In this document: positions 44,598 to 54,442 of the stretch, in pieces
How positions within the stretch are numbered: the stretch's first letter is position 1
Layout: every line of letters starts with the position of its first letter
Source of the DNA: Eubacterium ventriosum
Lineage (GTDB): Bacteria > Bacillota > Clostridia > Lachnospirales > Lachnospiraceae
DNA: 64,000 nucleotides
Assembly: GCF_025150745.1 (NCBI RefSeq)
Contig: NZ_CP102282.1
Coordinates: 1,127,501 to 1,191,500 of the forward strand
Direction of reading: 5' to 3'
The notes under the pieces: model-generated
Databases searched by the model: none
The model's input: only the letters and a program-made list of their open reading frames with translations
What the model was told of the DNA's origin: nothing
Program-made: the position numbers and the translations under genes

Positions 44598-45458
44598 ATG
44601 CGATTAGTAATAGTAACAGGTATCTCAGGGGCAGGCAAAGTAACTGCCCTTAAGATTTTTGAGGATAACGGGTATTATTGCGTAGATAATCTGCCAATAG
44701 ATTTAATTGAAAGTTTTGCAGATATTCTTTTTGGACAGACTAATGAAAAGAATAAAGTTGCAATTGGAGTAGATATCAGAAGCGGAAAAAATCTTGAGAA
44801 GATGTCAGAAGTTCTTAAGAATATGAAAGCAAAAGAACAGAATTATGAGATTTTGTTCTTAGACTGCAACAATAATACTTTAATAAAGAGATTTAAAGAA
44901 ACACGAAGAAGTCATCCAATGGGTGACAGAGATAGTGTTGAAAATGAAATTAATGAAGAGAGGGCAAAGCTGGAATTTTTAAGAGAACAGGCTGATTATA
45001 TAATCGACACCAGCAATCTTCTCGTAAAAGAACTAAGAGGAGAAATAGAAAAGATATTTGTTTTAAACAGAGATTACAGAAATCTTTTTGTTACAATAAT
45101 GTCTTTTGGTTTCAAGCATGGTGTTCCGGCAGATTGTGATTTGGTATTTGATGTAAGATTTCTTCCAAATCCATATTATGTGCCTGAGCTGAAACATAAA
45201 ACAGGTAATCAGAAGGAAGTACAGGATTATGTTTTGAACTCGCCTGTGTCACACGAATTTCTTGATAAATTAGTAGATATGATTAAATTTCTTATTCCAA
45301 ACTATATTGAAGAGGGAAAGAATCAGTTGGTTATAGGAATTGGTTGTACAGGTGGTCATCACAGATCAGTAACAATAGCTAATGAATTATATAATCAATT
45401 AAATAGTTCAGACGCTTCTTATGGAATCAGATTATCTCATAGAGACATAGACAGATAG
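44598..45458 (+). CDS. rapZ: RapZ/YvcJ-family nucleotide-binding protein (P-loop GAGKV)
   Basis: This 286-residue protein belongs to the RapZ family, GTP/ATP-binding proteins that in E. coli adapt an sRNA to RNase E and in B. subtilis (YvcJ) affect competence. The N-terminal kinase-like domain begins MRLVIVTGISGAGK; the residue after the P-loop Lys14 is Val15 rather than the usual Ser/Thr. The C-terminal domain has FGFKHGVPADCDLVFDVRFLPNPYY and the GIGCTGGHHRSV motif. It precedes whiA and the HPr-like gene, as in Bacillus, but yvcK is missing between them. Confidence 0.92.
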   Translation: MRLVIVTGISGAGKVTALKIFEDNGYYCVDNLPIDLIESFADILFGQTNEKNKVAIGVDIRSGKNLEKMSEVLKNMKAKEQNYEILFLDCNNNTLIKRFKETRRSHPMGDRDSVENEINEERAKLEFLREQADYIIDTSNLLVKELRGEIEKIFVLNRDYRNLFVTIMSFGFKHGVPADCDLVFDVRFLPNPYYVPELKHKTGNQKEVQDYVLNSPVSHEFLDKLVDMIKFLIPNYIEEGKNQLVIGIGCTGGHHRSVTIANELYNQLNSSDASYGIRLSHRDIDR

Positions 45459-45478
45459 TAGAAATAGTAGGAAGTGGC

Positions 45479-46444
45479 ATGAGTTTTTCAAGTAAGGTTA
45501 AAAAGGAATTAGCAGGTCATATCAGTAATGCAACACATTGTAGAATAGCAGAAATTGCAGCTATTATTTCTATGTGCGGAAGTGTACTGATAGACGTTGA
45601 TGAAAAGTATTCCATAAGAGTCAGAACTGAAACCGATTCAACGGCAGAAAAGTTTAAGACTTTGGTGTGGAAAACATTTCATATAGATGCAAAAATTGTT
45701 GTAAAAAAGAATGCATATTCAAAAAATGCAGAGACATATACTATTACCATAAAAGATCACAATCAGGCAATGAAAGTCTTAGAGGCAACTAAATTAATTG
45801 ATGATCAGGGGCAGATAGGAGAGAATCTTTCAGTGACCAATAATGTTGTTATAATGAAAGATTGTTGCAAGAGAGCCTTCATAAGAGGGGCATTTATGGC
45901 AGCAGGTTCCATAAGTGATCCTAACAGCTCTTATCACTTTGAAATTAAGTGTAATAACGAAAAAAAGGCTGAGCAATTAATAAAATTACTAAATAAATTT
46001 AATATTGAGGCAAAAACAGTTGCAAGAAAAGGTCATTTTGTGGTATATATCAAGGAAGGCGAAGGAATAGTTGATGTTTTAAATGTAATGGAGGCTCCGG
46101 TAGCTTTAATGGAAATGGAGAATGTCCGAATCCTAAAAGGCATGAGCAACTATTACAATAGGCAGGTTAATTGTGAGACTGCCAACATTAAGAAGACAGT
46201 AACAACTGCATGTAGACAGATAGATGATATTAATTATATCATTGAAAATGAGGGCTTAGAATATTTGCCTGATAAGTTACAGGATATAGCAACATTGCGA
46301 GTTGAAAATCCTGACGCTTCGTTGCAGGAGTTAGGTCAGATGCTTGAACCGCAATTAGGAAAATCAGGGGTTAATCACAGATTGAGAAAGATTTGCCAGA
46401 TTGCAGAGGAAATAAGGGGAATCCCCAAGGAGGAAAGGTTATAA
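45479..46444 (+). CDS. whiA: WhiA, DNA-binding sporulation/division regulator
   Basis: The 321-residue protein starts MSFSSKVKKELAGHI, has the degenerate LAGLIDADG homing-endonuclease fold (about 20-200; CCKRAFIRGAFMAAGSISDPNSSYHFEI) and a C-terminal helix-turn-helix (about 225-310) with PDASLQELGQMLEPQLGKSGVNHRLRKI. WhiA affects chromosome segregation and division in Firmicutes. AGGAAG lies five bases before the ATG. The stop overlaps the next gene's ATG by one base. Confidence 0.93.
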   Translation: MSFSSKVKKELAGHISNATHCRIAEIAAIISMCGSVLIDVDEKYSIRVRTETDSTAEKFKTLVWKTFHIDAKIVVKKNAYSKNAETYTITIKDHNQAMKVLEATKLIDDQGQIGENLSVTNNVVIMKDCCKRAFIRGAFMAAGSISDPNSSYHFEIKCNNEKKAEQLIKLLNKFNIEAKTVARKGHFVVYIKEGEGIVDVLNVMEAPVALMEMENVRILKGMSNYYNRQVNCETANIKKTVTTACRQIDDINYIIENEGLEYLPDKLQDIATLRVENPDASLQELGQMLEPQLGKSGVNHRLRKICQIAEEIRGIPKEERL

Positions 46445-46698
46445 TGATAACAAAGGATGTAACAATTGATATTAAGCAGGCTACAGATGCAAGTCCAGTG
46501 GCAAAATGCGTACAGTTAGCTAGTCAGTTCAAGAGTAAAATATATATTGAAAATGGAGCTACAAAAGTTAATGCTAAGTCAATCATGGGAATGATGGCAT
46601 TAGGAATTCTTTCAGGAGAAGAAGTAAAAGTATCTGCTGAAGGAGACGACGAGCAGAATGCAATTGATACAATGGTAAATTACTTAACAGCTAATTAA
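46444..46698 (+). CDS. Crh-like HPr homologue with Asp15 and Ser46
   Basis: This 84-residue protein is an HPr fold (VTIDIKQATDASPVAKCVQLA ... VNAKSIMGMMALG). In phosphocarrier HPr, positions 15-18 read H-A-R-P; here they read D-A-S-P, so the phospho-accepting His15 and the Arg17 are both missing. Ser46 and its surrounding KSIMG are intact, so HprK should still phosphorylate it. B. subtilis Crh, found after whiA in the same gene order, similarly lacks His15 (it has Gln). A regulatory role in carbon catabolite control, not sugar transport, is inferred. It overlaps the whiA stop by one base. Confidence 0.9.
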   Translation: MITKDVTIDIKQATDASPVAKCVQLASQFKSKIYIENGATKVNAKSIMGMMALGILSGEEVKVSAEGDDEQNAIDTMVNYLTAN

Positions 46699-46720
46699 TC
46701 GAAAATAGCATGAAATAAAA

Positions 46721-46754
46721 AATCCTTTCTGTCGGTGACGGAAGGGATTTTTTT
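46721..46754 (+). terminator. Terminator after the Crh-like gene
   Basis: AATCCTTT (46721-46728) pairs with AAGGGATT (46742-46749) with an inner CTGTC/GACGG stem, followed by T's. Confidence 0.85.
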
Positions 46755-47034
46755 GTGGTGATTACGTGTCGTAGATATAAAGCTTGTCCACATTCACACT
46801 TATACATATCTGCCCATGGAAACATATTTCAAGCTTTATAGTATAAATTCAAAGGCGATTAAACCTGGTAATTCCCCATAAGTCTTTGCTCTTAATTCTA
46901 AAATATAGTATAATTATTTAGTTAGCAGTAAGGTTAATGAGAAGAATATAAAAGAATTAAAGAGTAACATAAAAGTAGACTATAAAAAGAAGAATAACAG
47001 TGAACATATATTACCAAAAAGAAAGGAAAAGCTT
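46755..47034. other. Intergenic region with long-range inverted repeat and exoA-dnaE promoter
   Basis: No gene is seen in the roughly 280 bases after the terminator. TATAAAGCTTG (46776-46786) and CAAGCTTTATA (46830-46840) form a perfect 11-base inverted repeat 43 bases apart. A promoter TTGCTC (46886-46891), 17 bases, TATAAT (46909-46914) should serve exoA-dnaE. The inverted repeat has no assigned role. Confidence 0.6.
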
Positions 47035-47790
47035 ATGAAACTCATATCATGGAATGTTAATGGAATCCGTGCCTGTGTTACAAAGGGCTTTATGGATTTC
47101 TTTAATGAAATAGACGCGGATATTTTTTGTATACAGGAATCAAAGATGCAGGAAGGACAGCTTGAACTAGAAATGCCGGGATATTATCAGTATTGGAATT
47201 ATGCTGAAAAGAAGGGATATTCAGGAACAGCGATTTTTACAAAGAAAGAGCCAATGGATGTGAAGTATGGTATTGGCATAGAGGAACACGACCACGAGGG
47301 AAGAGTTATAACGTTGGAGTTTGAAGATTTCTATATGGTTACATGCTATACGCCAAATTCACAGAACGAACTTAAAAGACTGGATTACAGAATGCAGTGG
47401 GAAGATGATTTTAAGGCATATCTTAAGAAGCTTGAAGAATCTAAACCGGTAGTTTTATGTGGTGATTTGAATGTGGCACATAAGGAAATAGATTTGAAAA
47501 ATCCTAAGACTAACAGAAAGAATGCAGGCTTTACAGATGAAGAACGTGAAAAGATGACTAAGCTTTTAGATGATGGATTCATAGATACATTTAGATATTT
47601 CTATCCTGATTTGGAAGGAAAATATAGTTGGTGGTCATATAGATTTAAAGCCAGAGAGAAGAACGCAGGTTGGCGTATTGACTATTTTATTGTATCGGAA
47701 GCATTAAAGGACAAGCTTGAAGGTGCTGACATTCACACAGAAATACTCGGCTCAGACCACTGCCCAATTGAACTTGACTTGAATATATAA
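47035..47790 (+). CDS. xth: Exodeoxyribonuclease III / AP endonuclease
   Basis: This 251-residue enzyme removes abasic-site damage in base excision repair. Catalytic blocks are [15 protein letters not shown] (1-15), [13 protein letters not shown] with the metal-binding Glu, [26 protein letters not shown] (about 140-153) and the C-terminal [11 protein letters not shown] with the His. GAAAGGAAAAGCTT precedes the ATG. dnaE starts 32 bases downstream. Confidence 0.95.
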   Translation: MKLISWNVNGIRACVTKGFMDFFNEIDADIFCIQESKMQEGQLELEMPGYYQYWNYAEKKGYSGTAIFTKKEPMDVKYGIGIEEHDHEGRVITLEFEDFYMVTCYTPNSQNELKRLDYRMQWEDDFKAYLKKLEESKPVVLCGDLNVAHKEIDLKNPKTNRKNAGFTDEEREKMTKLLDDGFIDTFRYFYPDLEGKYSWWSYRFKAREKNAGWRIDYFIVSEALKDKLEGADIHTEILGSDHCPIELDLNI

Positions 47791-47822
47791 AGACAAAATA
47801 ACAATTAAACAGGTGATTATAT

Positions 47823-50800
47823 ATGAATTTTGCACATTTACATGTCCATACAGAATACAGTCTGTTGGATGGATCAAGTAAAATTAAAGAAATTACAAAA
47901 AGAGCCAAAGAGCTTGGAATGAACAGCCTTGCCATAACAGATCACGGTGTTATGTATGGATGCATAGATTTTTACAGGGCAGCACTTGAAAATGGAATAA
48001 AGCCTATTATCGGATGTGAAGTGTATGTGGCACCAGGTTCACGTTTCGAAAAAGAAGCAGGGGACAACGAAGACAGATATTATCATTTGATTTTGTTGGC
48101 AGAAAATAATGAAGGATATGCAAACCTTTGCAAAATAGTTTCAAAAGGATTTGTGGAAGGATTCTATTACAAACCACGAGTTGACTATGAAGTATTGGAA
48201 AAATACCACGAAGGAATTATTTGCCTAAGCGCCTGTCTTGCAGGAGAAGTACAGAAGTATCTGGCAAGAGGGGAATACGAAAAGGGAAAAGAAGCTGCCT
48301 TAAAATATGAGAAAATATTTGGAAAGGGTAATTATTTCCTTGAAATGCAGGACCACGGTATTCCGGAACAGGCAACAGTTAACCAGCAGTTAATGAGAAT
48401 GAGCGAAGAGTTGGAAATTGACCTTGTTTGTACTAATGACGTAAATTACACTTTTGCAGATGATGTGGAGGCACACGATATACTTCTTTGTATTCAGACC
48501 GGAAAGAAGAAAGCTGATGAGGACAGAATGCGTTATGAGGGGGGACAGTTCTACCTGAAATCACCGGAAGAAATGTACCAGCTTTTCAAATACGCACCTC
48601 AGGCAATGGAGAATACACAGAAAATCGCCGACAGATGTAATGTTACATTTGAGTTTGGAGTAACAAAGATTCCAAATTTCCCTGTGCCGGAAGGCTACAC
48701 ATCATGGACTTACCTAAAAGAACTGTGCGAAACAGGACTTCACAACCGCTATCCTGTTTTTAAGGGAGAAGTTGACCAGAACTGTCATTTGACAAAAGAA
48801 GAACTGGAAGAAAGATTAAATTACGAATTAAATACAATAAAGAACATGGGATATATTGAATATTTTCTGATTGTTTGGGATTTTATTCATTATGCCAAGT
48901 CTAACGGAATTGCAGTTGGACCGGGAAGAGGTTCAGCGGCAGGAAGTATAGTTTCTTATTGTTTGGAAATAACAGATATAGAACCTATGAGATATAATTT
49001 GCTCTTTGAAAGATTCCTTAATCCTGAGCGTGTATCCATGCCCGATATTGACGTAGACTTTTGTATTGAAAGACGACAGGAAGTTATTGACTACGTAGGT
49101 AGAAAATACGGAAAAGACCATGTGGCGCAGATTGTGACTTTTGGAACATTAAAGGCAAGAGGTGTAATAAGAGATGTTGGACGAGTTCTTGATATGCCAT
49201 ATGCTCAGGTAGATAATATAGCAAAAATGATTCCACAGGAGCTTAACATTACTCTTGATGGAGCTTTAAAACAAAATAGAGAATTAAAAACATTATACGA
49301 TTCAGATCCAGAGGTAAAATACCTTATTGATATGTCAAGAAGGCTTGAAGGACTTCCACGACACGCATCAATGCATGCGGCAGGTGTAGTTATTTGTGGA
49401 AAACCGGTAGACGAATACGTGCCATTGTCAAGAGCGGCAGACGGTTCAATTACAACACAGTATATAATGACTACTTTGGAAGAACTTGGACTTTTAAAAA
49501 TGGACTTTTTGGGGCTTAGAAACTTAACTGTAATACAGAATGCCCAAAGATTCATAAAGAAGAACAGAGGCATAGAACTTGACCTGATGAAAATAGACTA
49601 CAATGACAAAAAAGTTTTGGATTATATTGGAACAGGAAATACAGAGGGAATATTCCAGCTTGAAAGTGCCGGAATGAAAAACTTCATGAAGGAACTTAAG
49701 CCTCAAAGCCTTGAAGATATTATCGCCGGAATAGCTTTGTACCGTCCGGGGCCAATGGATTTTATTCCTAAATATCTTGAAGGAAAAAATAATCGTGATA
49801 GCGTTACTTATGACTGCCCACAGTTAATTCCAATACTTGAGCCAACCTATGGATGTATTGTTTATCAGGAACAGGTAATGCAGATAGTTAGGGATTTGGC
49901 AGGATATTCACTTGGCCGAAGCGACCTTCTCCGTAGAGCAATGTCAAAAAAGAAACAGGCAGTAATGGAAAAGGAACGCCAAAGCTTCGTGTATGGAAAC
50001 CGGGAAGAGGGCGTAAAAGGTTGTATCAAAAACGGCATAAGTGAAGAGATTGCAAACAAAATCTACGATGAAATGATAGACTTTGCAAAGTATGCATTTA
50101 ATAAGTCCCATGCGGCAGCTTATGGCGTGGTGGCTTACCAGACAGCATACCTTAAATATTACTATGCAGCAGAATTTATGGCAGCAATGCTTACTTCTGT
50201 AATGGATATTTCAACTAAGGTAGCAGAATATGTTTACTCATGCCGTTCAATGGGAATAGAAATTCTTCCACCGGATATTAACGAAGGTGAAAGTGGATTT
50301 TCGGCTAAGGGCAACAGCATACGATATGGACTTACAGCCATAAAGAATGTTGGTAAAAACATTATTGACGGCATAGTTGAGGAAAGAGAAAAACACGGCA
50401 AGTACACTGATTTGGAAGACTTTATTACAAGAACAGCCAATCTTGGTGTAAACAAAAGAGCAATAGAAAACTTTATCAAAGCCGGTGCCTTTGATTCACT
50501 TAATGCCACAAGAAAACAGATGATGATGGTTTACATTCAGATTCTTGACGGGGTAAACAAGGAAAACAAAGACGCATGGGAAGGCCAGATGTCTATTTTT
50601 GATATGGCAGATGACAGTACCAAAGAAAAGTATAAAGTAAAAATGCCTGATGTAGGAGAGTACACCGTTGACCAGAAATTAGCTTTTGAAAAAGAAGTTA
50701 TTGGAATATATGCCAGCGGTCATCCACTTCAGGCACAGGAACAGAAATGGCGTAAACACATAACAAATATGTCAATTGATTTCACCGAACCTGAAGAAGG

Positions 50801-51308
50801 GGAAGAGTCAAAAGTTCCTGACAAGAGCAAAGTTGCCGTAGGCGGAATCATTAGTGCCATAACAAAGAAGTTTACAAAAACAGGACAGCAGATGGCTTTC
50901 ATAACATTGGAAGACTTAGTTGGAACAGTTGAAGTTGTAGTATTTCCAAGACAGTTTGAGAGAAGTCGAATGTTAATGGAAGAAGGTCAGAAGATTTTTG
51001 TAAAAGGCGAGGCAAACATAGAAGAAAATTCTGCAGGAAAAGTTTTGGCTAACTCAATTGTATCTTTCGACCAGGTTCCGTCAGAACTTTGGATAGCCTT
51101 TAAAGACAAGGAAGAGTACATGGCAAAGGAGAAAGAACTACTTGAAACATTACTTCTTCACAAAGGTGGCGACAAGGTAATGATAGCTTTGGCAAAAGAG
51201 CGTCAGCAGAAAGCATTGCCAATAGAATACAGAGTTGATGCCAATAATCAGTTTGTTGAAGAACTAAAGAAAACTTACGGACAGGATTTTGTAAAATTAA
51301 GAGTTTAA
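47823..51308 (+). CDS. dnaE: DNA polymerase III alpha subunit, DnaE
   Basis: This 1161-residue replicative polymerase has an N-terminal PHP domain (FAHLHVHTEYSLLDGSSK, then ITDHGVMYG), the catalytic palm with PDIDVDFCIERRQEV (about 402-416) and GPGRGSAAGSIVSY, fingers with YRPGPMDFIP, an HhH region, and a C-terminal OB fold (about 1000-1090). It is the DnaE type, lacking the internal exonuclease of PolC. PHP residues HLHVHTE suggest that metal-binding is retained, so proofreading by the PHP domain is possible. Confidence 0.96.
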   Translation: MNFAHLHVHTEYSLLDGSSKIKEITKRAKELGMNSLAITDHGVMYGCIDFYRAALENGIKPIIGCEVYVAPGSRFEKEAGDNEDRYYHLILLAENNEGYANLCKIVSKGFVEGFYYKPRVDYEVLEKYHEGIICLSACLAGEVQKYLARGEYEKGKEAALKYEKIFGKGNYFLEMQDHGIPEQATVNQQLMRMSEELEIDLVCTNDVNYTFADDVEAHDILLCIQTGKKKADEDRMRYEGGQFYLKSPEEMYQLFKYAPQAMENTQKIADRCNVTFEFGVTKIPNFPVPEGYTSWTYLKELCETGLHNRYPVFKGEVDQNCHLTKEELEERLNYELNTIKNMGYIEYFLIVWDFIHYAKSNGIAVGPGRGSAAGSIVSYCLEITDIEPMRYNLLFERFLNPERVSMPDIDVDFCIERRQEVIDYVGRKYGKDHVAQIVTFGTLKARGVIRDVGRVLDMPYAQVDNIAKMIPQELNITLDGALKQNRELKTLYDSDPEVKYLIDMSRRLEGLPRHASMHAAGVVICGKPVDEYVPLSRAADGSITTQYIMTTLEELGLLKMDFLGLRNLTVIQNAQRFIKKNRGIELDLMKIDYNDKKVLDYIGTGNTEGIFQLESAGMKNFMKELKPQSLEDIIAGIALYRPGPMDFIPKYLEGKNNRDSVTYDCPQLIPILEPTYGCIVYQEQVMQIVRDLAGYSLGRSDLLRRAMSKKKQAVMEKERQSFVYGNREEGVKGCIKNGISEEIANKIYDEMIDFAKYAFNKSHAAAYGVVAYQTAYLKYYYAAEFMAAMLTSVMDISTKVAEYVYSCRSMGIEILPPDINEGESGFSAKGNSIRYGLTAIKNVGKNIIDGIVEEREKHGKYTDLEDFITRTANLGVNKRAIENFIKAGAFDSLNATRKQMMMVYIQILDGVNKENKDAWEGQMSIFDMADDSTKEKYKVKMPDVGEYTVDQKLAFEKEVIGIYASGHPLQAQEQKWRKHITNMSIDFTEPEEGEESKVPDKSKVAVGGIISAITKKFTKTGQQMAFITLEDLVGTVEVVVFPRQFERSRMLMEEGQKIFVKGEANIEENSAGKVLANSIVSFDQVPSELWIAFKDKEEYMAKEKELLETLLLHKGGDKVMIALAKERQQKALPIEYRVDANNQFVEELKKTYGQDFVKLRV

Positions 51309-51326
51309 TATTCAAAAGGAATTATA

Positions 51327-52727
51327 ATGACTAATTTAAATATAAATTTTAAGAAAATGCTTAAAGAAACAAAATTCAACGCTGCCAGAATAATAATAGT
51401 TGGATTTCTTTGGGTGATAATAGTTGGAACATTAATGCTAATGTTGCCGGTAAGTTCAGCTAAAGGGCAGTGGACGGATTTTGTGACAGCATTATTTACA
51501 GCTACCACATCAACCTGCGTAACAGGATTGGTTGTGGTGCCAACTTATGCCTACTGGAGTCTTTTTGGAAAAGTAGTCATATTAATACTTATACAGCTTG
51601 GCGGGCTTGGAATTATCAGCATAGCCACAGGCGTATTAATTATAATAGGCAAAAAAATAAACTTAAAAGAAAGACGATTAATTCAGGAGTCATACAATCT
51701 TGACACAAGTCAGGGCGTTGTTTTGCACATAATAAGAATATTTTCGGGAACCTTTGCAGTGGAAGGCATTGGAGCAATACTTTACAGTTTTAGATTTATT
51801 CCAAAATACGGAGTGGCTAAAGGCGTGTGGTATTCTGTGTTTCATGCAATTTCAGCTTTTTGCAATGCAGGAATCGACCTTCTTGGAGACAACAGCTTTA
51901 TGGCGTACAAGGGAGATGTGCTGATTAATATAACGACAATGTTCCTTATTGTGGTAGGTGGAATGGGCTTTATAGTATGGTGGGATATTTTGAAAAACAT
52001 AAATAATATTAGAAATAAAAAGTACCCACTTCGAAAATTCTCTGAAAGGTTGTCACTTCACTCCAAAATAGTTCTTACAGTAACGGCAATTGCAATATTT
52101 GGAGGAGCAATCTTAACATTTGCTTTTGAATACAACAATCCTGAAACATTGGGAACTTTAAAGACAGGTGAAAAAATTCTGGCATCATTCTTTCAGTCAG
52201 TAACTCTTAGAACAGCAGGTTTTTGCACAATAAATCAGGCGGGGCTTAGAAATGCCTCAGTGCTTCTTGCTTTTCTCTTAATGCTAATGGGTGGCTCACC
52301 AATGGGAACTGCAGGAGGAATAAAAACAACAACAGTAGCTTTGTTATTCCTTGATGTAAAATCAGTTGTTACGGGAAAAAACGCAACAGAGGCATTTAAG
52401 AGAAGAATAAACAGAGACAACATTAAGAACGCATTGGCAGTGATGACAATGGCCATTAGCATATTAATGATTGCAGTTATAGCACTTACATTTACGGAAA
52501 CAGGTTCTCTTACCAAGATATGCTATGAAGCATTTTCGGCAATAGGAACGGTAGGTTTAAGCATGAACTTTACGGCAAGTCTTTCTCTTGCAGGCAAGCT
52601 AATAATTATCGTTTTAATGTTTTTTGGAAGAGTAGGACCTATAACAATAGTAATAGCATTGGCGAGAAAACGAAGAATAGACCAGCACATAAAGGACTTA
52701 CCTGAGAAAAAAGTGCTTATAGGATAG
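51327..52727 (+). CDS. ktrB: Potassium uptake channel subunit KtrB/TrkH
   Basis: This 466-residue protein is the K+-translocating subunit of a Ktr/Trk system. Four M1-P-M2 repeats are visible, with selectivity filter sequences such as TSTCVTGLVV (about 61-70), FHAISAFCNAGIDLL, SVTLRTAGFCTIN and SAIGTVGLSMNF, each with the conserved Gly. KtrA follows after 21 bases. Na+- or H+-coupling cannot be told. TTCAAAAGGAATT precedes the ATG, 18 bases after dnaE. Confidence 0.94.
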   Translation: MTNLNINFKKMLKETKFNAARIIIVGFLWVIIVGTLMLMLPVSSAKGQWTDFVTALFTATTSTCVTGLVVVPTYAYWSLFGKVVILILIQLGGLGIISIATGVLIIIGKKINLKERRLIQESYNLDTSQGVVLHIIRIFSGTFAVEGIGAILYSFRFIPKYGVAKGVWYSVFHAISAFCNAGIDLLGDNSFMAYKGDVLINITTMFLIVVGGMGFIVWWDILKNINNIRNKKYPLRKFSERLSLHSKIVLTVTAIAIFGGAILTFAFEYNNPETLGTLKTGEKILASFFQSVTLRTAGFCTINQAGLRNASVLLAFLLMLMGGSPMGTAGGIKTTTVALLFLDVKSVVTGKNATEAFKRRINRDNIKNALAVMTMAISILMIAVIALTFTETGSLTKICYEAFSAIGTVGLSMNFTASLSLAGKLIIIVLMFFGRVGPITIVIALARKRRIDQHIKDLPEKKVLIG

Positions 52728-52748
52728 ATTAAAGAAAGGACAGCATTA

Positions 52749-53396
52749 ATGAAAGAAATCGCAGTATTCGGACTTGGAACTTTAGGAAAAAGCCTTGCCA
52801 TATCATATTCAAATATGGGTGGAAAAGTTATAGCCATAGACAAGTCACAGGAAAAAGTAGATGAAATATCAGATTATGTTACTTTTGCCATTCGTGCAGA
52901 CCTGACTGAAGAAAACGTAATTAAAGGTCTTGGAGTGTCAAATGTGGACGTGGCAATAGTTACAATAGGTGAAAACTTTGAGGCAAGCATAATCGTAACT
53001 GCCGTATGTAAGGAAATAGGAATCCATTATATAATAGCCAAGGCAAGTGACAAATTACAGGGCAATATTTTAACTAAAGTTGGGGCAGATGAAATAGTTT
53101 ATCCTGAAAGTGAAACAGGAATCAGAATGGCAAAGAACCTTGCTCACGGCGAAAAGTTTATGGATATTGCAGAAATATCTGACACATTTAGCATAATAGA
53201 AGCAAAAGTTCCTGAAAGTTGGGTTGGAAAGAACCTAATGGAATTAAGCCTTAGAAAAAAATATAAATTTAACATTATAGCAATAAAAGAAGAAGGAAAA
53301 TACAAAATTAATCCTGACGTTAACATTCCTTTTAACCATGGAATGCATTTGGTAGTTTTAGGCGAAACAGAAAAAATGGCAAAGGTATTTAAGTAA
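52749..53396 (+). CDS. ktrA: Potassium uptake regulatory subunit KtrA/TrkA
   Basis: KtrA forms the cytoplasmic gating ring of the Ktr channel. The 215-residue protein has an RCK_N Rossmann domain (KEIAVFGLGTLGKSLAISY, with the GxGxxG nucleotide motif, then VIAIDKSQEKVDEI) and an RCK_C domain from about 140 (FSIIEAKVPESWVGKNLMELSLRKKYKFNIIAI), which in other Firmicutes can bind cyclic di-AMP. GAAAGGACAG precedes the ATG. Confidence 0.94.
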   Translation: MKEIAVFGLGTLGKSLAISYSNMGGKVIAIDKSQEKVDEISDYVTFAIRADLTEENVIKGLGVSNVDVAIVTIGENFEASIIVTAVCKEIGIHYIIAKASDKLQGNILTKVGADEIVYPESETGIRMAKNLAHGEKFMDIAEISDTFSIIEAKVPESWVGKNLMELSLRKKYKFNIIAIKEEGKYKINPDVNIPFNHGMHLVVLGETEKMAKVFK

Positions 53397-53397
53397 A

Positions 53398-54165
53398 ATG
53401 GTAATAACATCAACATCAAATGAACAAATAAAAAAATTAATACAGTTAAAAGAAAAATCAAAAGTACGAAAAACAACAGGAACATTTACAGTGGAAGGCA
53501 AGAAAATGTTTGTTGAAATACCGGCAGAGGACCTTGTAAGTGTATATGTTTCAGAAACTTTTTTGAAAGAAAACGGTGAACTGGTAAAAGAAAAAAAATA
53601 TCAGATAGTAAGCGACCAGGTATTTAAGAAAATATCAGACACAGTTACACCACAGGGAATAGTTGCCGTTGTAAAGCAGAAATCATATAGCATAGACTAT
53701 ATTATAGAAAAAAGAAACAAAGAAAAAAGTTGCATAGTAGTGCTTGACAGACTTCAGGATCCGGGAAATATGGGAACAATTGTAAGAACCGGGGAAGCAG
53801 CAGGTATATCAGGCATAATAATGAGCAAAGACAGTGCAGACATATACAATCCTAAAGTTATACGCTCAACAATGGGCTCAATATTCAGAGTTCCTTTTGC
53901 AATAGTGGATGACTTGGCAGCAGCAGTTGACACATTAAAGGACAACGGCATTACAACATATGCTGCCCACTTAAAGGGAGAGCTTTACAATTCAGGAAGC
54001 CTTACAAAGGACTGCGCACTTTTAATCGGCAATGAGGCAAGGGGCTTAAGCGAGGAAATATCCGCAAAGGCAGACAAGCTAATAAAAATTCCAATGCACG
54101 GAAAAGTTGAATCCTTAAATGCGGCAATTGCCACGGCAATATTAATGTACGAAGCGGCAAGATAA
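53398..54165 (+). CDS. TrmH/SpoU-family rRNA 2'-O-methyltransferase (RlmB-like)
   Basis: This 255-residue SPOUT methyltransferase has an N-terminal substrate-binding domain (SNEQIKKLIQLKEKSKVRKTTGTFTVEGKKMFVE) and a C-terminal knotted domain with the three motifs: LDRLQDPGNMGTIVRTGEAAG (about 119-139), LLIGNEARGLSEE (about 204-216) and KVESLNAAIATAILMYEA (about 236-253). It probably methylates 2'-OH of 23S rRNA. It begins one base after the ktrA stop; translation may be coupled. Confidence 0.92.
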   Translation: MVITSTSNEQIKKLIQLKEKSKVRKTTGTFTVEGKKMFVEIPAEDLVSVYVSETFLKENGELVKEKKYQIVSDQVFKKISDTVTPQGIVAVVKQKSYSIDYIIEKRNKEKSCIVVLDRLQDPGNMGTIVRTGEAAGISGIIMSKDSADIYNPKVIRSTMGSIFRVPFAIVDDLAAAVDTLKDNGITTYAAHLKGELYNSGSLTKDCALLIGNEARGLSEEISAKADKLIKIPMHGKVESLNAAIATAILMYEAAR

Positions 54166-54442
54166 AATAAGCTGATGAAAGGTAGTAGAAATTAAAGTGA
54201 ATTGGTTATGACAGAATTTAATGGATTTAACTGATTTCGTGAGTTAATATTATGGTAGTGTATGATGATAAAATTTTAGAGGAGTTAATTGTAGAAAAAA
54301 GAAATATAAAAGAACTTTAAATCAACAAGATGATAAAGGTGTTTGGAAAAAAATAGGAAGTTCAAAGCGATTTTCGATTATTTTCAAAAGAAAAAATATA
54401 AAAATGGTTGAAAAAATATTCAAAAATAAAAAGAGGAACGTT

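Noticed and set aside
54252-54320. A 22-codon frame upstream of the orphan membrane protein.
   Set aside because: It has no ribosome binding site and looks like chance in AT-rich DNA.
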